Below the pieces are notes generated by a model, which did no database searches, was not told where the DNA came from, and was given only the letters and a program-made list of their open reading frames with translations. 64,000 nt of DNA. Source: Achromobacter agilis (GTDB lineage Bacteria; Pseudomonadota; Gammaproteobacteria; Burkholderiales; Burkholderiaceae_B). Of the stretch, positions 51,260 through 58,936 are shown one piece after another. Each line of letters starts with the position of its first letter. The stretch's first letter is position 1. The position numbers and the translations under genes were made by a program. The DNA is taken from contig NZ_UFQB01000005.1 in NCBI RefSeq assembly GCF_900496965.1, positions 274,770 to 338,769 on the forward strand. Reading direction: 5' to 3'.

Positions 51260-52165
51260 ATGTTGAATGCAACCCGACTGCGCGGTGTCTTCCCCGCCAT
51301 CCCCACCCCCGTCAACGCCGACGACAGCATCAATGTCCCGGCCGCGCAGGCCCTGATCGCCTACCTGCTCAAACAGGGCATCGACGGCATCGTGCCGCTG
51401 GGCGGCACCGGCGAATACGGGGCGCTGGCTCGCGCCGAGCGTATCCGCATGTGCAAGCTGACGGTGGACGCCGTGCAGGGCAGCGTGCCGGTGATCCCCG
51501 GCGTGCTGGACCCCGGATTCCACGACGCCTTGCAGGCCGGCCAGGAATTCGCCGACGCAGGCGCCGACGCGCTGATGGTGCTGACGCCCTACTACACGAC
51601 GCCCACGCAGGCCGGTATCCGCGAGTACTTCCTGCGCTACGCCGACGCCTCGCCGCTGCCCGTGATGATCTACGAGATCCCCTACCGCACCCGCATCGCG
51701 ATCGCGCCGGAGATCCTGCACGAGCTCTCGCGCCACGAGAACATCATCGGCATGAAGGCCTGCAACACGGACATGTACCATTTCCTGCGCACCGTGGCGG
51801 GCGTGGACGAGTCCTTCGCGGTGTTCAGCGGTGAAGACACGCTGCTGCCCGTGCACCTGGCCGCCGGCGCGCGAGGCGGCATCGTGGTGACGGCCAGCCT
51901 GCTGCCCACGGCCTGGCGCAAGGTCTACCAGCTGGCGGCCGAAGGACGCACGCGGGAGTCCATGGAACTGCATCGCCGCCTGATCCCCATGATGAACCTG
52001 GCGTTCGCCGAAACGAATCCCGGGCCGATGAAGTCGGTGATGGATCTGATCGGCGTGGATGCACCGGAAGTGCTCGATCCGCTGGTGGCGCCCGCCGACG
52101 GGCTGCAGGCCGCGTTGCGGGAGGAGGTGATTCCTTTGCTTCGGGAGTTTGAAGGGGTTGCTTGA
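51260..52165 (+). CDS. DapA-family lyase/synthase
   Basis: 301 residues, TIM barrel. GVFPAIPTPVNADDSIN is at the start, PLGGTGEYGAL (substrate carboxylate loop), MIYEIPYRT with the conserved Tyr, and IIGMKACNTD with the Schiff-base Lys. NPGPMKSVM lies near the end. Members are dihydrodipicolinate synthases, N-acetylneuraminate lyases, keto-deoxy-sugar aldolases or hydroxyproline-pathway deaminases. As the last gene of an uptake/oxidase operon it is probably a catabolic aldolase or deaminase rather than DapA. AGGATACGTTTC precedes the ATG. Confidence 0.85.
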   Translation: MLNATRLRGVFPAIPTPVNADDSINVPAAQALIAYLLKQGIDGIVPLGGTGEYGALARAERIRMCKLTVDAVQGSVPVIPGVLDPGFHDALQAGQEFADAGADALMVLTPYYTTPTQAGIREYFLRYADASPLPVMIYEIPYRTRIAIAPEILHELSRHENIIGMKACNTDMYHFLRTVAGVDESFAVFSGEDTLLPVHLAAGARGGIVVTASLLPTAWRKVYQLAAEGRTRESMELHRRLIPMMNLAFAETNPGPMKSVMDLIGVDAPEVLDPLVAPADGLQAALREEVIPLLREFEGVA

Positions 52166-52246
52166 GGGGCGGGTTGTTTTTCGGGTGGTTGACGTGGCAG
52201 GTTCTTGAGACGCACGGCACGCGGGCACCTGGGGGTGGGCGGGTCA

Positions 52247-53057
52247 ACGATCGCGGTCCGGAGCCTTCGCTCCGGACTGCCCCGTCGTCATCTTCGTCAC
52301 CGCCTACGGCGGTTCCTTCAGATTCCCTCGGGCTTATCGACTCCCCGCCCACCCCCAGGCGCCCGCGCACCGCGCTCGCGCAATAGCAACTTGACCTCAG
52401 CCGGGACGTCCGGCGTGCTTGGCATTCTCGCAACCGGCGGGGATATGGCGGTAGATCTTGCGATGCCCGCCCCCGGCCGGCCGCGCGGGCGGCCTCTGGG
52501 GGCTTACGCGATGTCTTGCGTCGTTGCGATGACGCTTCGCGTGTGGGGGCGTTACGCTCTTGCCTGTGCCTGTGTCCGTGTCAGTGTCTGACACCCTGGG
52601 GAGATGACGGTCAACTTGCCCGGATCCCACAGAGGGTGTCTGACACTCTCCGTGTTGAAGGATTTTCCCGCTGGTATGTTGGTGTCAGACACCCGGGAAA
52701 TATCGCCGTCGACCTGTGCGGGTATCTCGTAAGGGTGTCAGACACCTGGCAGGGAAGTATCTCTCTCCAATGTCGGTGGCTGCTTCCCCGCACGCGCGTA
52801 GCGGCCAACGCCCGACGATCGCCACGGCGTATGTCGCTTTCGGCCGCCCGGGCGGCCGGAAGCGGCGGGCATCGCAAGACTCGTCAATGAACCCGGCTCT
52901 AGCGGCGCAACAGGCCAAGACACCGGCAGCCCGTCGGCGCGAGCGCCGTGGACGCGAGCAACCTCGATGCGCCCGAGGGAATCCGAAGGAGCCGCCGCAG
53001 GCGGGGACGAGGATGACGAAGGGGAAGTCCGGCGCCCGCGCGCCGGACCGCAATCGT
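52247..53057. repeat. Imperfect 0.8-kb palindrome around four GTGTCWGACAC boxes
   Basis: Outer arms 52247-52340 and 52964-53057 are reverse complements at 78 of 94 positions. Inner arms TCTTGCGATGCCCGCC at 52456-52471 and its exact reverse complement at 52864-52879 share the same centre of symmetry. In the middle are boxes at 52584 (T), 52636 (T), 52682 (A) and 52735 (A), symmetrical about roughly 52664. No convincing gene lies in 52166-53149; all reading frames there are short or of spurious composition. I see nothing notable at 52166-52246 or 53058-53149. Confidence 0.75.
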
Positions 53058-53149
53058 GGGCGCGAGCGGCCACGGCGCCCGCGACGACGGACGACCTACG
53101 AAGACATAAGGCGCCTACGAAGCCTACAAAGCACAGCCCCGAAAAAAAC

Positions 53150-53977
53150 CTACCTCGAATACGCCGAGAACTTGGACTTCGAAATCGACGTCGCCGCCAC
53201 CTGTACATGCGGCGCCAGTTCGGCCTCGACTCTGGCGACCGTCCATCGCGTCGTCGGCACGGCGATATTGATCGCCGCCACCGCCAGCCCCCGATGATCG
53301 ATGACCGGCGCCGCCACCGAGATGTCTCCCAGCACCGTCTCGTTCACGATGATCGCGTAGCCCTTCTCCGCCACGCGCCGCACCCGTTCCAGGAGTTTTT
53401 CCGGGTTGATTTCGGTGTAGGGCGTGATCGCCTCCAGCCGCGTCTGCGCCAGGATCTCGCGGCGCTGTTCGTCGGACAGGCGCGACAGGATCGCCGTGCC
53501 CGAGGCCGTGAAATAGGCGGGCAGCCGGCTGCCCACGGCGATGTCCACGTTGACCAGGTGATGGCCGGGAAAGCGCGCCACGAACACGATTTCGTGGCCG
53601 TCCAGTTCCTGCAGGTTGGTGGTTTCGCCAAGCGTGCGGCTGATGTCCAGCAGATACGGCGAGGCCTTGTCGATGAGTTCGTTGGCGCGCACGTAGTTGT
53701 ACGAAAACTGCAGCACCTTGGGCGTCAGCCCGTAATTGCGGGTGTCGGGAATGCGGCGCAGGTAGCCCAGAGTTTCCAGCGTGTAGACCAGACGCTGCGT
53801 GGCGCTGCGGTCCAGGCCCGAGGCGCGGGCGATGTCGGCCAGGGTCATGTGGCGCTTGGGACCATCGAACGCGTGCAGGACCTGGAAGGCCTTTTCGGTG
53901 GAGCCTACGAAGAGCGAAGACCGGGTCTCGGTCGCCGCCTGCGTTTTTTCCGTGTCGGCGAGGGGTGGATTGCGCAC
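53150..53977 (-). CDS. IclR family transcriptional regulator
   Basis: 275 residues. The winged helix is VGSTEKAFQVLHAFDG, then TLADIARASGLDRSATQRLVYTLETLGYLRR. The IclR effector domain (about 100-265) includes YFTASGTAILSRLSDEQRREIL and GDISVAAPVIDHRGLAVAAINIAVP. It usually binds a small organic acid. Its gene follows the phytanoyl-CoA dioxygenase-like gene on the same strand, with 137 bases between containing two inverted repeats. It could also serve the transporter operon that ends at 52165. Confidence 0.88.
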   Translation of the reverse strand: MRNPPLADTEKTQAATETRSSLFVGSTEKAFQVLHAFDGPKRHMTLADIARASGLDRSATQRLVYTLETLGYLRRIPDTRNYGLTPKVLQFSYNYVRANELIDKASPYLLDISRTLGETTNLQELDGHEIVFVARFPGHHLVNVDIAVGSRLPAYFTASGTAILSRLSDEQRREILAQTRLEAITPYTEINPEKLLERVRRVAEKGYAIIVNETVLGDISVAAPVIDHRGLAVAAINIAVPTTRWTVARVEAELAPHVQVAATSISKSKFSAYSR

Positions 53978-54018
53978 AGGAAACAGCCTATTCGAGTTCT
54001 AGGGATGCGGCGCAGAAA

Positions 54019-54094
54019 ACTGCGCATGACGGAATGAATCGGGCTGGTCATGCGCAGTGCGCTACTATTAATTGTAATTCAATTACTAATAGCA
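54019..54094. promoter_or_regulatory. Inverted repeats upstream of iclR-type gene
   Basis: ACTGCGCATGAC (54019-54030) and GTCATGCGCAGT (54047-54058) form a perfect 12-base inverted repeat with a 16-base spacer. An AT-rich dyad CTATTA...TAATAG with inner ATTG...CAAT follows at 54065-54092. Both precede the IclR gene and are good autoregulatory operator candidates. Confidence 0.6.
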
Positions 54095-54114
54095 GATTCC
54101 AATCGATTTAAGCG

Positions 54115-54891
54115 CTATGCGGCTGCCGTCTCCAGCGGCACGCCCGGCTGCGACGCGGAACGCGTCCCCGGCACGGGATGGCAGGACTGCGGGTAATAGG
54201 TATGCACGACCGACAATTTCACGCGGTCGCTGCGGTTGCCCTGGGCCGCGTGCAAGGTGCGGCAATGGAAGAACACCAAGTCTCCCGCCTGCAATTCGGG
54301 GCAGACTGCGCGGGCGATCCACTCGGCGTTGCGGGGCTCGTCGCCGCGGAAGAATTTCCGTTCATCGAATTGCTCGGGCGCGTAAGCGGCCGCGTGCGAC
54401 CCCGGGATGAACGACAGCCCGCCGTTGGCGCGCGTTTCGGGCCCCAGCGCCAGCCAACTGGACACCAGGTCCGTGTCGGAAAACGACCAATAGCGGATGT
54501 CCTGGTGCCAGCCCGTCAGGCTGCCATAGGCGGGGTGCTTGGTCATCACGCAGTTGTGGTGCACCGTAGACAGCACCGGCGCTTCGCCGAAGTAGCGCGC
54601 CAGCCACTGCCCGATGCGCGGATTGGCGGCCCATTGCGCGAACAGCGGATCACGGGCGTAGGCGCTGAGCAGGCGCCTGACGGTCAGCCCGCCTTCGGCG
54701 GCGCGGGACTCGGGCGCGCCCGGATAGCGCAGGTCGGCTTCGTATTCAATCGGCGCCACGTGGTCGCGCAAATGGCGTTCGGCCACGGCGCGCAGCCCCG
54801 CCACCTGTTCGGGGCTGGCGAATTGGCGCAGCACCACGAACCCCTGCTCGCGCAGTACGGCTATCTGATCATCAAGCAGTAACCCGGACAT
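54115..54891 (-). CDS. Phytanoyl-CoA dioxygenase (PhyH) family protein
   Basis: 258 residues. The iron-binding facial triad is WHQD near residues 126-129 and the second His in HCRTLHAAQGNRSD. Further family features are REQGFVVLRQFASPEQVAGLR near the N-terminus, SSWLALGPETRANGGLSFIPGSHAA, and QAGDLVFFHCRTLH. An Fe(II)/2-oxoglutarate-dependent hydroxylase; relatives act on ectoine, amino acids or lipids, and the substrate cannot be told here. GAGG lies seven bases before the ATG at 54891. Confidence 0.85.
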   Translation of the reverse strand: MSGLLLDDQIAVLREQGFVVLRQFASPEQVAGLRAVAERHLRDHVAPIEYEADLRYPGAPESRAAEGGLTVRRLLSAYARDPLFAQWAANPRIGQWLARYFGEAPVLSTVHHNCVMTKHPAYGSLTGWHQDIRYWSFSDTDLVSSWLALGPETRANGGLSFIPGSHAAAYAPEQFDERKFFRGDEPRNAEWIARAVCPELQAGDLVFFHCRTLHAAQGNRSDRVKLSVVHTYYPQSCHPVPGTRSASQPGVPLETAAA

Positions 54892-55013
54892 CTCGATCCT
54901 CACACCCCGCGGCGTAAGCTGCAAAGCGTCTGCATGCGGCGCAGGCGCGCGCCGGCCAGGCGCCGGCATACGCGGGGATGGCTAGATTACCAAAACCGCG
55001 GGCCGGGCCGGCA

Positions 55014-56102
55014 TCAGGCCGGCGGCGGATTCACCCGGGCCGCGTCACGCTCCTGGACTTCATGGTGCACCCATTCGCGCCACACGGCCACCAGCAGGGC
55101 CATCAGCACCGGGCCGACGAACAGGCCGACGATGCCCATCGTCTTTACGCCGCCCACCAGCCCGAAGAAGGTCGGCAGGAACGGCAGCTTGACGGGGCCG
55201 CCCACCAGCCGCGGGCGCAGGGTTTTGTCGACGATGAAGAGCTCCACGCTGCCCCAGACCATCAGGGCGATGCCCGCCACCAGATGGCCCGACCCGACCA
55301 GGTATAGCGACACCAGGGTGAACGACAGCGGCGCGCCGCCCGGGACCAAAGCCATGAAACCGGTAACCACGCCCAGCAGCACCGGCGACGGCACGCCCGC
55401 CACCCAATAGGCAATGCCCAGGACCACGCCTTCGCCCAGCGCGATCAGCCCCATGCCGGTGACGGTGGAGTTGATGGTGGCCGGCACCACCCGCGAGAAG
55501 CGCAGCCAGCGCGCGGGCAGGATGCGCTCGCCCAGCACGTCCAGCTGGGCCACCATGCGGGTTCCGTCCTTGTAGACGAAGAACAGCGTGATCAGCATGA
55601 ACAACACGGTCAGCAGCAGCTGGAACACATTGCCCGTGGCGGCCAGGACCATGCGGTAGATATTGCCCAGGTGTTCGCCGCTGACGGCCTCGACCAGCGC
55701 GCCCAGCGCATGCGGCTCCCCGATATAGGACTCCCAGTACTGGCCCAGCCGTTCCCCCAGGACGGGCATCGACGTGATCCAGGCGGGCACGTCCACGCCG
55801 TGGCGATTGGCCGCGATGGCCCAGGCGAAAAAGGTGCTGGCTTCCTTGATGGCGTAGGACAGCGCCAGGGACATCGGCACGATCAGCACGACCACGACCA
55901 CCAGCAGCGCCAACGAAGCGGCGAGCGCGGTGCGGCCCCCGCAGCGCGCGACCAGGCGTTGATACAGAGGCCAGCTGGCCAGGCCGATGATGAGCGCAGC
56001 CAGGGCGGGAACCAGGAAGCCGCTAAGGAAATACACCCCCGCCAACAACACGAGCAACAAAAGCCAACGGGCGATCAGGTAGGCGGGTAGAACAGGCTGC
56101 AT
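55014..56102 (-). CDS. AI-2E family (YdiK/TqsA type) transporter
   Basis: 362 residues with eight membrane segments. Segment examples are WLLLLVLLAGVYFLSGFLVPALAALIIGLASWPLYQRLV and FMLITLFFVYKDG. The C-terminal GVPSPVLLGVVTGFMALVPGGAPLSFT is the most conserved region of the family. Functions in the family include autoinducer-2 export and sodium/proton exchange. Monocistronic, as neighbours are 122 and 150 bases away. Confidence 0.85.
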   Translation of the reverse strand: MQPVLPAYLIARWLLLLVLLAGVYFLSGFLVPALAALIIGLASWPLYQRLVARCGGRTALAASLALLVVVVVLIVPMSLALSYAIKEASTFFAWAIAANRHGVDVPAWITSMPVLGERLGQYWESYIGEPHALGALVEAVSGEHLGNIYRMVLAATGNVFQLLLTVLFMLITLFFVYKDGTRMVAQLDVLGERILPARWLRFSRVVPATINSTVTGMGLIALGEGVVLGIAYWVAGVPSPVLLGVVTGFMALVPGGAPLSFTLVSLYLVGSGHLVAGIALMVWGSVELFIVDKTLRPRLVGGPVKLPFLPTFFGLVGGVKTMGIVGLFVGPVLMALLVAVWREWVHHEVQERDAARVNPPPA

Positions 56103-56252
56103 AGAGCGGATCGACAGTAAGTGCGTTGTAAGGCTTTGACTGTCGGACTATACAGACGTTTCGCCCAATACGAGGGACACAAGGCCTGTATTTACTACGG
56201 AGTTTCCCGTGTTTCCCAGGGCGGCCGGCCTTCGCCCGCCGCCCCGTGCCTC

Positions 56253-57320
56253 TTACAAAGCGTACTCGGCGGCCTCTTCGCGGGCGCTGCGGCGGCGTTG
56301 CGGAACGACGGGCAGCGCGGGGCTCTGCATAGTGGCCGCCACCGTGGCGGGCTGTGCGCCCTGGCTGCGCGCGTAGACGCCGCAGTGCGCCGCGGCCGGG
56401 TCGGTCTCGTCGCGGCCGCTGAGCAGCGGGCAGCCCGCGAACAGTTCGGCTACCCAATCCGTGAAAGCCCGCACCTTGGGCGACAGTTGCCGGCTCTGCG
56501 GGTACAGCACCGAAATCGCGGTGGGGCTGGGCTTCCATTGCGGCAGCACTTCGATCAGCTCGCCCGATTGCAAGTGCGGCAACGCCATGTAGCGCGGCAC
56601 CTGGATCAGGCCGAAGCCCTTGAGCCCGCAATCCAGGTAGGCGCCGGCTTCGTTCACCGCCACCGTGCCCTTCATGTCCGCTTCCTGGTGCTTGCCGTCC
56701 ACATTGAAATCCCAGGCGCAGTTGCGCCCGGTGCGGCTGGAGAAGTAATGCACCGCGTAATGATCCCGCAGTGCTTCGATGGTCTGCGGCATGCCGTGGC
56801 GCGCCACGTAGGTGGGCGAAGCGCAGGTCACGGTCTGCAGGGTGCCGATGCGGCGCGCCACCAGACTGGAATCTTCCAGGTCGCCGGCACGGATCACGCA
56901 GTCCACGGCCTCCTGCACCATGTCCACCGGACGGTCGCCCAGGCCCAGCACCAGTTCCACGTCGGGGTATTTGTCGTGGAAATCACACAATGCGGGAATA
57001 AGGATCAGCCGCCCGATGCTGGTGGGCACGTCGATGCGCAGCCGGCCCTTCAGGCGCAGGGCCGCTTCCTGGAAGCAGGCCTCGGTTTCCTCTACGTCGG
57101 CCAGGATCCGCACGCAATGCTGGTAGTACCCGGCGCCGTCGGGCGTCAGGCCGATACGGCGCGTGGTGCGGTTGAGCAGGCGCACGCCCAGGAGGCGTTC
57201 GAGATTCTGGATGATGGTGGTGACGGTGGTGCGCGGAAGCGAGAGGCTGTCGGCCGCCCGGGTGAAGCTATTGGCGTCCACGACGCGCACAAACACCTGC
57301 ATAGCCTGAAAACGGTCCAT
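56253..57320 (-). CDS. LysR family transcriptional regulator, probable efflux regulator
   Basis: 355 residues. The winged helix is MDRFQAMQVFVRVVDANSFTRAADSLSLPRTTVTTIIQNLERLLGVRLLNRTTR-type, as in the CrgA/PtxR branch. The effector domain (about 90-300) includes RLRIDVPTSIGRLILIPAL. The C-terminus is extended by about 50 residues (Ala/Pro-rich, ends SAREEAAEYAL) beyond the usual 300. Divergent from the RND efflux operon, so its likely regulator. It is not the MexT subtype by N-terminal sequence. Confidence 0.85.
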   Translation of the reverse strand: MDRFQAMQVFVRVVDANSFTRAADSLSLPRTTVTTIIQNLERLLGVRLLNRTTRRIGLTPDGAGYYQHCVRILADVEETEACFQEAALRLKGRLRIDVPTSIGRLILIPALCDFHDKYPDVELVLGLGDRPVDMVQEAVDCVIRAGDLEDSSLVARRIGTLQTVTCASPTYVARHGMPQTIEALRDHYAVHYFSSRTGRNCAWDFNVDGKHQEADMKGTVAVNEAGAYLDCGLKGFGLIQVPRYMALPHLQSGELIEVLPQWKPSPTAISVLYPQSRQLSPKVRAFTDWVAELFAGCPLLSGRDETDPAAAHCGVYARSQGAQPATVAATMQSPALPVVPQRRRSAREEAAEYAL

Positions 57321-57702
57321 GGCGACGGTGTCCTTGAGACAAATAAGTCGGGGTGGAAGGAGCATAACCCGATTTCGCCGCCGATTAGTCGTTTTCATCG
57401 ACTAGTGTTGCCGAAATGTACGGGTTTATCCCCCCCCGCAAAACACTCAAAATGCAAACCATCTTGAAGTGCCCTTGCCGCCCGGCGACCCGAAAAGGGC
57501 ATGTCAACCCTCAGATTCCGGCCACCGCAAAGACCCGCCCCGCCAAGGCGCCCTTGCCTGGAATACGCGACAGCGTTTCATGCTGCGCCGCAGCATGCCG
57601 ACCGGATCCTCAGGACTGACATACCCGGATCGCCGTAGCCGCCTTCCGCCCCAGGCCCCCGGGCAAGCGCGCTTCCGTCCCGACATTTCTCAAGGAAACA
57701 TC
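57321..57702. promoter_or_regulatory. Divergent region with LysR box and poly-C tract
   Basis: The 382 bases between the LysR gene and the efflux operon include TAGTCG-N7-CGACTA (57386-57404), matching a LysR T-N11-A site. An 8-base C tract follows at 57430-57437. Nothing else gene-like is seen; AAGGA at 57692 serves the adaptor gene. Confidence 0.5.
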
Positions 57703-58899
57703 ATGGTTTCGCGTCATCGTATTGCTGTGCTCGCCGTTTTCGCAGCCGTCATCGCGGCCGGCGGCGGCTACGCCCTTTTGCGCGCCCCCGCCGGGGCCAA
57801 CGCCGCCCAGGCGCAGAGCGCCCCCGCGGCGGCGTCGGTAGAGGTAGCCGAGGTCGTGAACAAGACCATCGTGGACTGGCAGCGCTATTCCGGCCGCCTG
57901 GAAGCCATCGACCGCGTCGATATCCGCCCCCTGGTGTCCGGCACCCTGACCGCCGTGCACTTCCAGGACGGCAGCATCGTCAAGAAGGGCGACGTGCTCT
58001 TCACCATCGATCCGCGCCCCTACGCGGCCGAAGTGGACCGCGCCGCCGCCGCCCTGACCGCCGCGAAGGCCCGCGCCTCCTATACCGCCAGCGAACTGGC
58101 GCGCGGCCAGCGCCTGCTGGCCGACAACGCCATCGCCCGCCGCGACTTCGAGGAAAAGCAGAACGCCGCCCGCGAGGCTGCCGCCAATCTGCAGGGCGCG
58201 CAGGCCGCGCTGGACTACGCCAAGCTGAACCTGGGCTACACGCGCATCGAAGCGCCGGTCGCCGGCCGCGTCTCGCGCGCCGAAGTCACGGTGGGCAATG
58301 TGGTGGCGGCCGGCGCCGCGTCGGTGCCGCTGACCACCTTGGTCTCGGTGTCCAAGATGTACGCCTCGTTCGACGTGGACGAGCAGACTTTCCTGCGCTA
58401 CGTGAACCCGGCGCGCAACGGCCGCGACGCGGCCGTGCCGGTGGAACTGGGCCTGGCGAACGAAGACGGCTATTCCCGCAGCGGCGTCGTGCATTCGGTG
58501 GACAACCGCCTGGACGCCACCTCCGGCACCATCCGCGTGCGCGCCGAGTTCGACAACGCCGATGGCTCGCTGCTGCCCGGCCTGTACGCCCGCGTCCGCC
58601 TGGGCGGCAGCGATCCGCGCGAAGCCGTGCTGATCGACGAACGCGCCATCGGCACCGACCAGGACAAGCGCTACGTGCTGGTGCTGGACGACAAGAACCA
58701 CGCCACGTACCGCCAGGTCAAGCTGGGCGCCAACCAGGACGGCCTGCGCGTGATCGACTCGGGCCTAACCGCAGGCGAGCGCATCGTCATCAACGGCCTG
58801 CAGCGCATCCGCCCGGGCGACGCCGTCACCCCCACCGTCGTCCCGATGATCGCCGCCCAGCGCAAGCCCGTCGCTACCGCCTCGGCCGCCCAGAACTGA
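57703..58899 (+). CDS. mexE: RND efflux periplasmic adaptor (MexE-like)
   Basis: 398 residues. An uncleaved or lipid-free N-terminal segment (VLAVFAAVIAAGGGYALL) anchors it. Then the lipoyl half-motif (IDRVDIRPLVSGTLTAVHFQDGSIVKKGDVLFTIDPRPY), a helical hairpin (about 110-180) and the second lipoyl half (YTRIEAPVAGRVSRAEVTVGNVV). The C-terminal barrel and membrane-proximal domains follow. It links the RND pump and the outer-membrane channel. The start at 57703 has AAGGA nearby. First of three genes. Confidence 0.9.
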   Translation: MVSRHRIAVLAVFAAVIAAGGGYALLRAPAGANAAQAQSAPAAASVEVAEVVNKTIVDWQRYSGRLEAIDRVDIRPLVSGTLTAVHFQDGSIVKKGDVLFTIDPRPYAAEVDRAAAALTAAKARASYTASELARGQRLLADNAIARRDFEEKQNAAREAAANLQGAQAALDYAKLNLGYTRIEAPVAGRVSRAEVTVGNVVAAGAASVPLTTLVSVSKMYASFDVDEQTFLRYVNPARNGRDAAVPVELGLANEDGYSRSGVVHSVDNRLDATSGTIRVRAEFDNADGSLLPGLYARVRLGGSDPREAVLIDERAIGTDQDKRYVLVLDDKNHATYRQVKLGANQDGLRVIDSGLTAGERIVINGLQRIRPGDAVTPTVVPMIAAQRKPVATASAAQN

Positions 58900-58936
58900 G
58901 TCGGCCCGAACCCTACAAGGCGCAACGAGAACGTCC

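Noticed and set aside
52500..52890. Short frames such as 52516-52890 as small genes
   Set aside because: They run through the GTGTCWGACAC boxes, have no ribosome site and read as basic low-complexity sequence.
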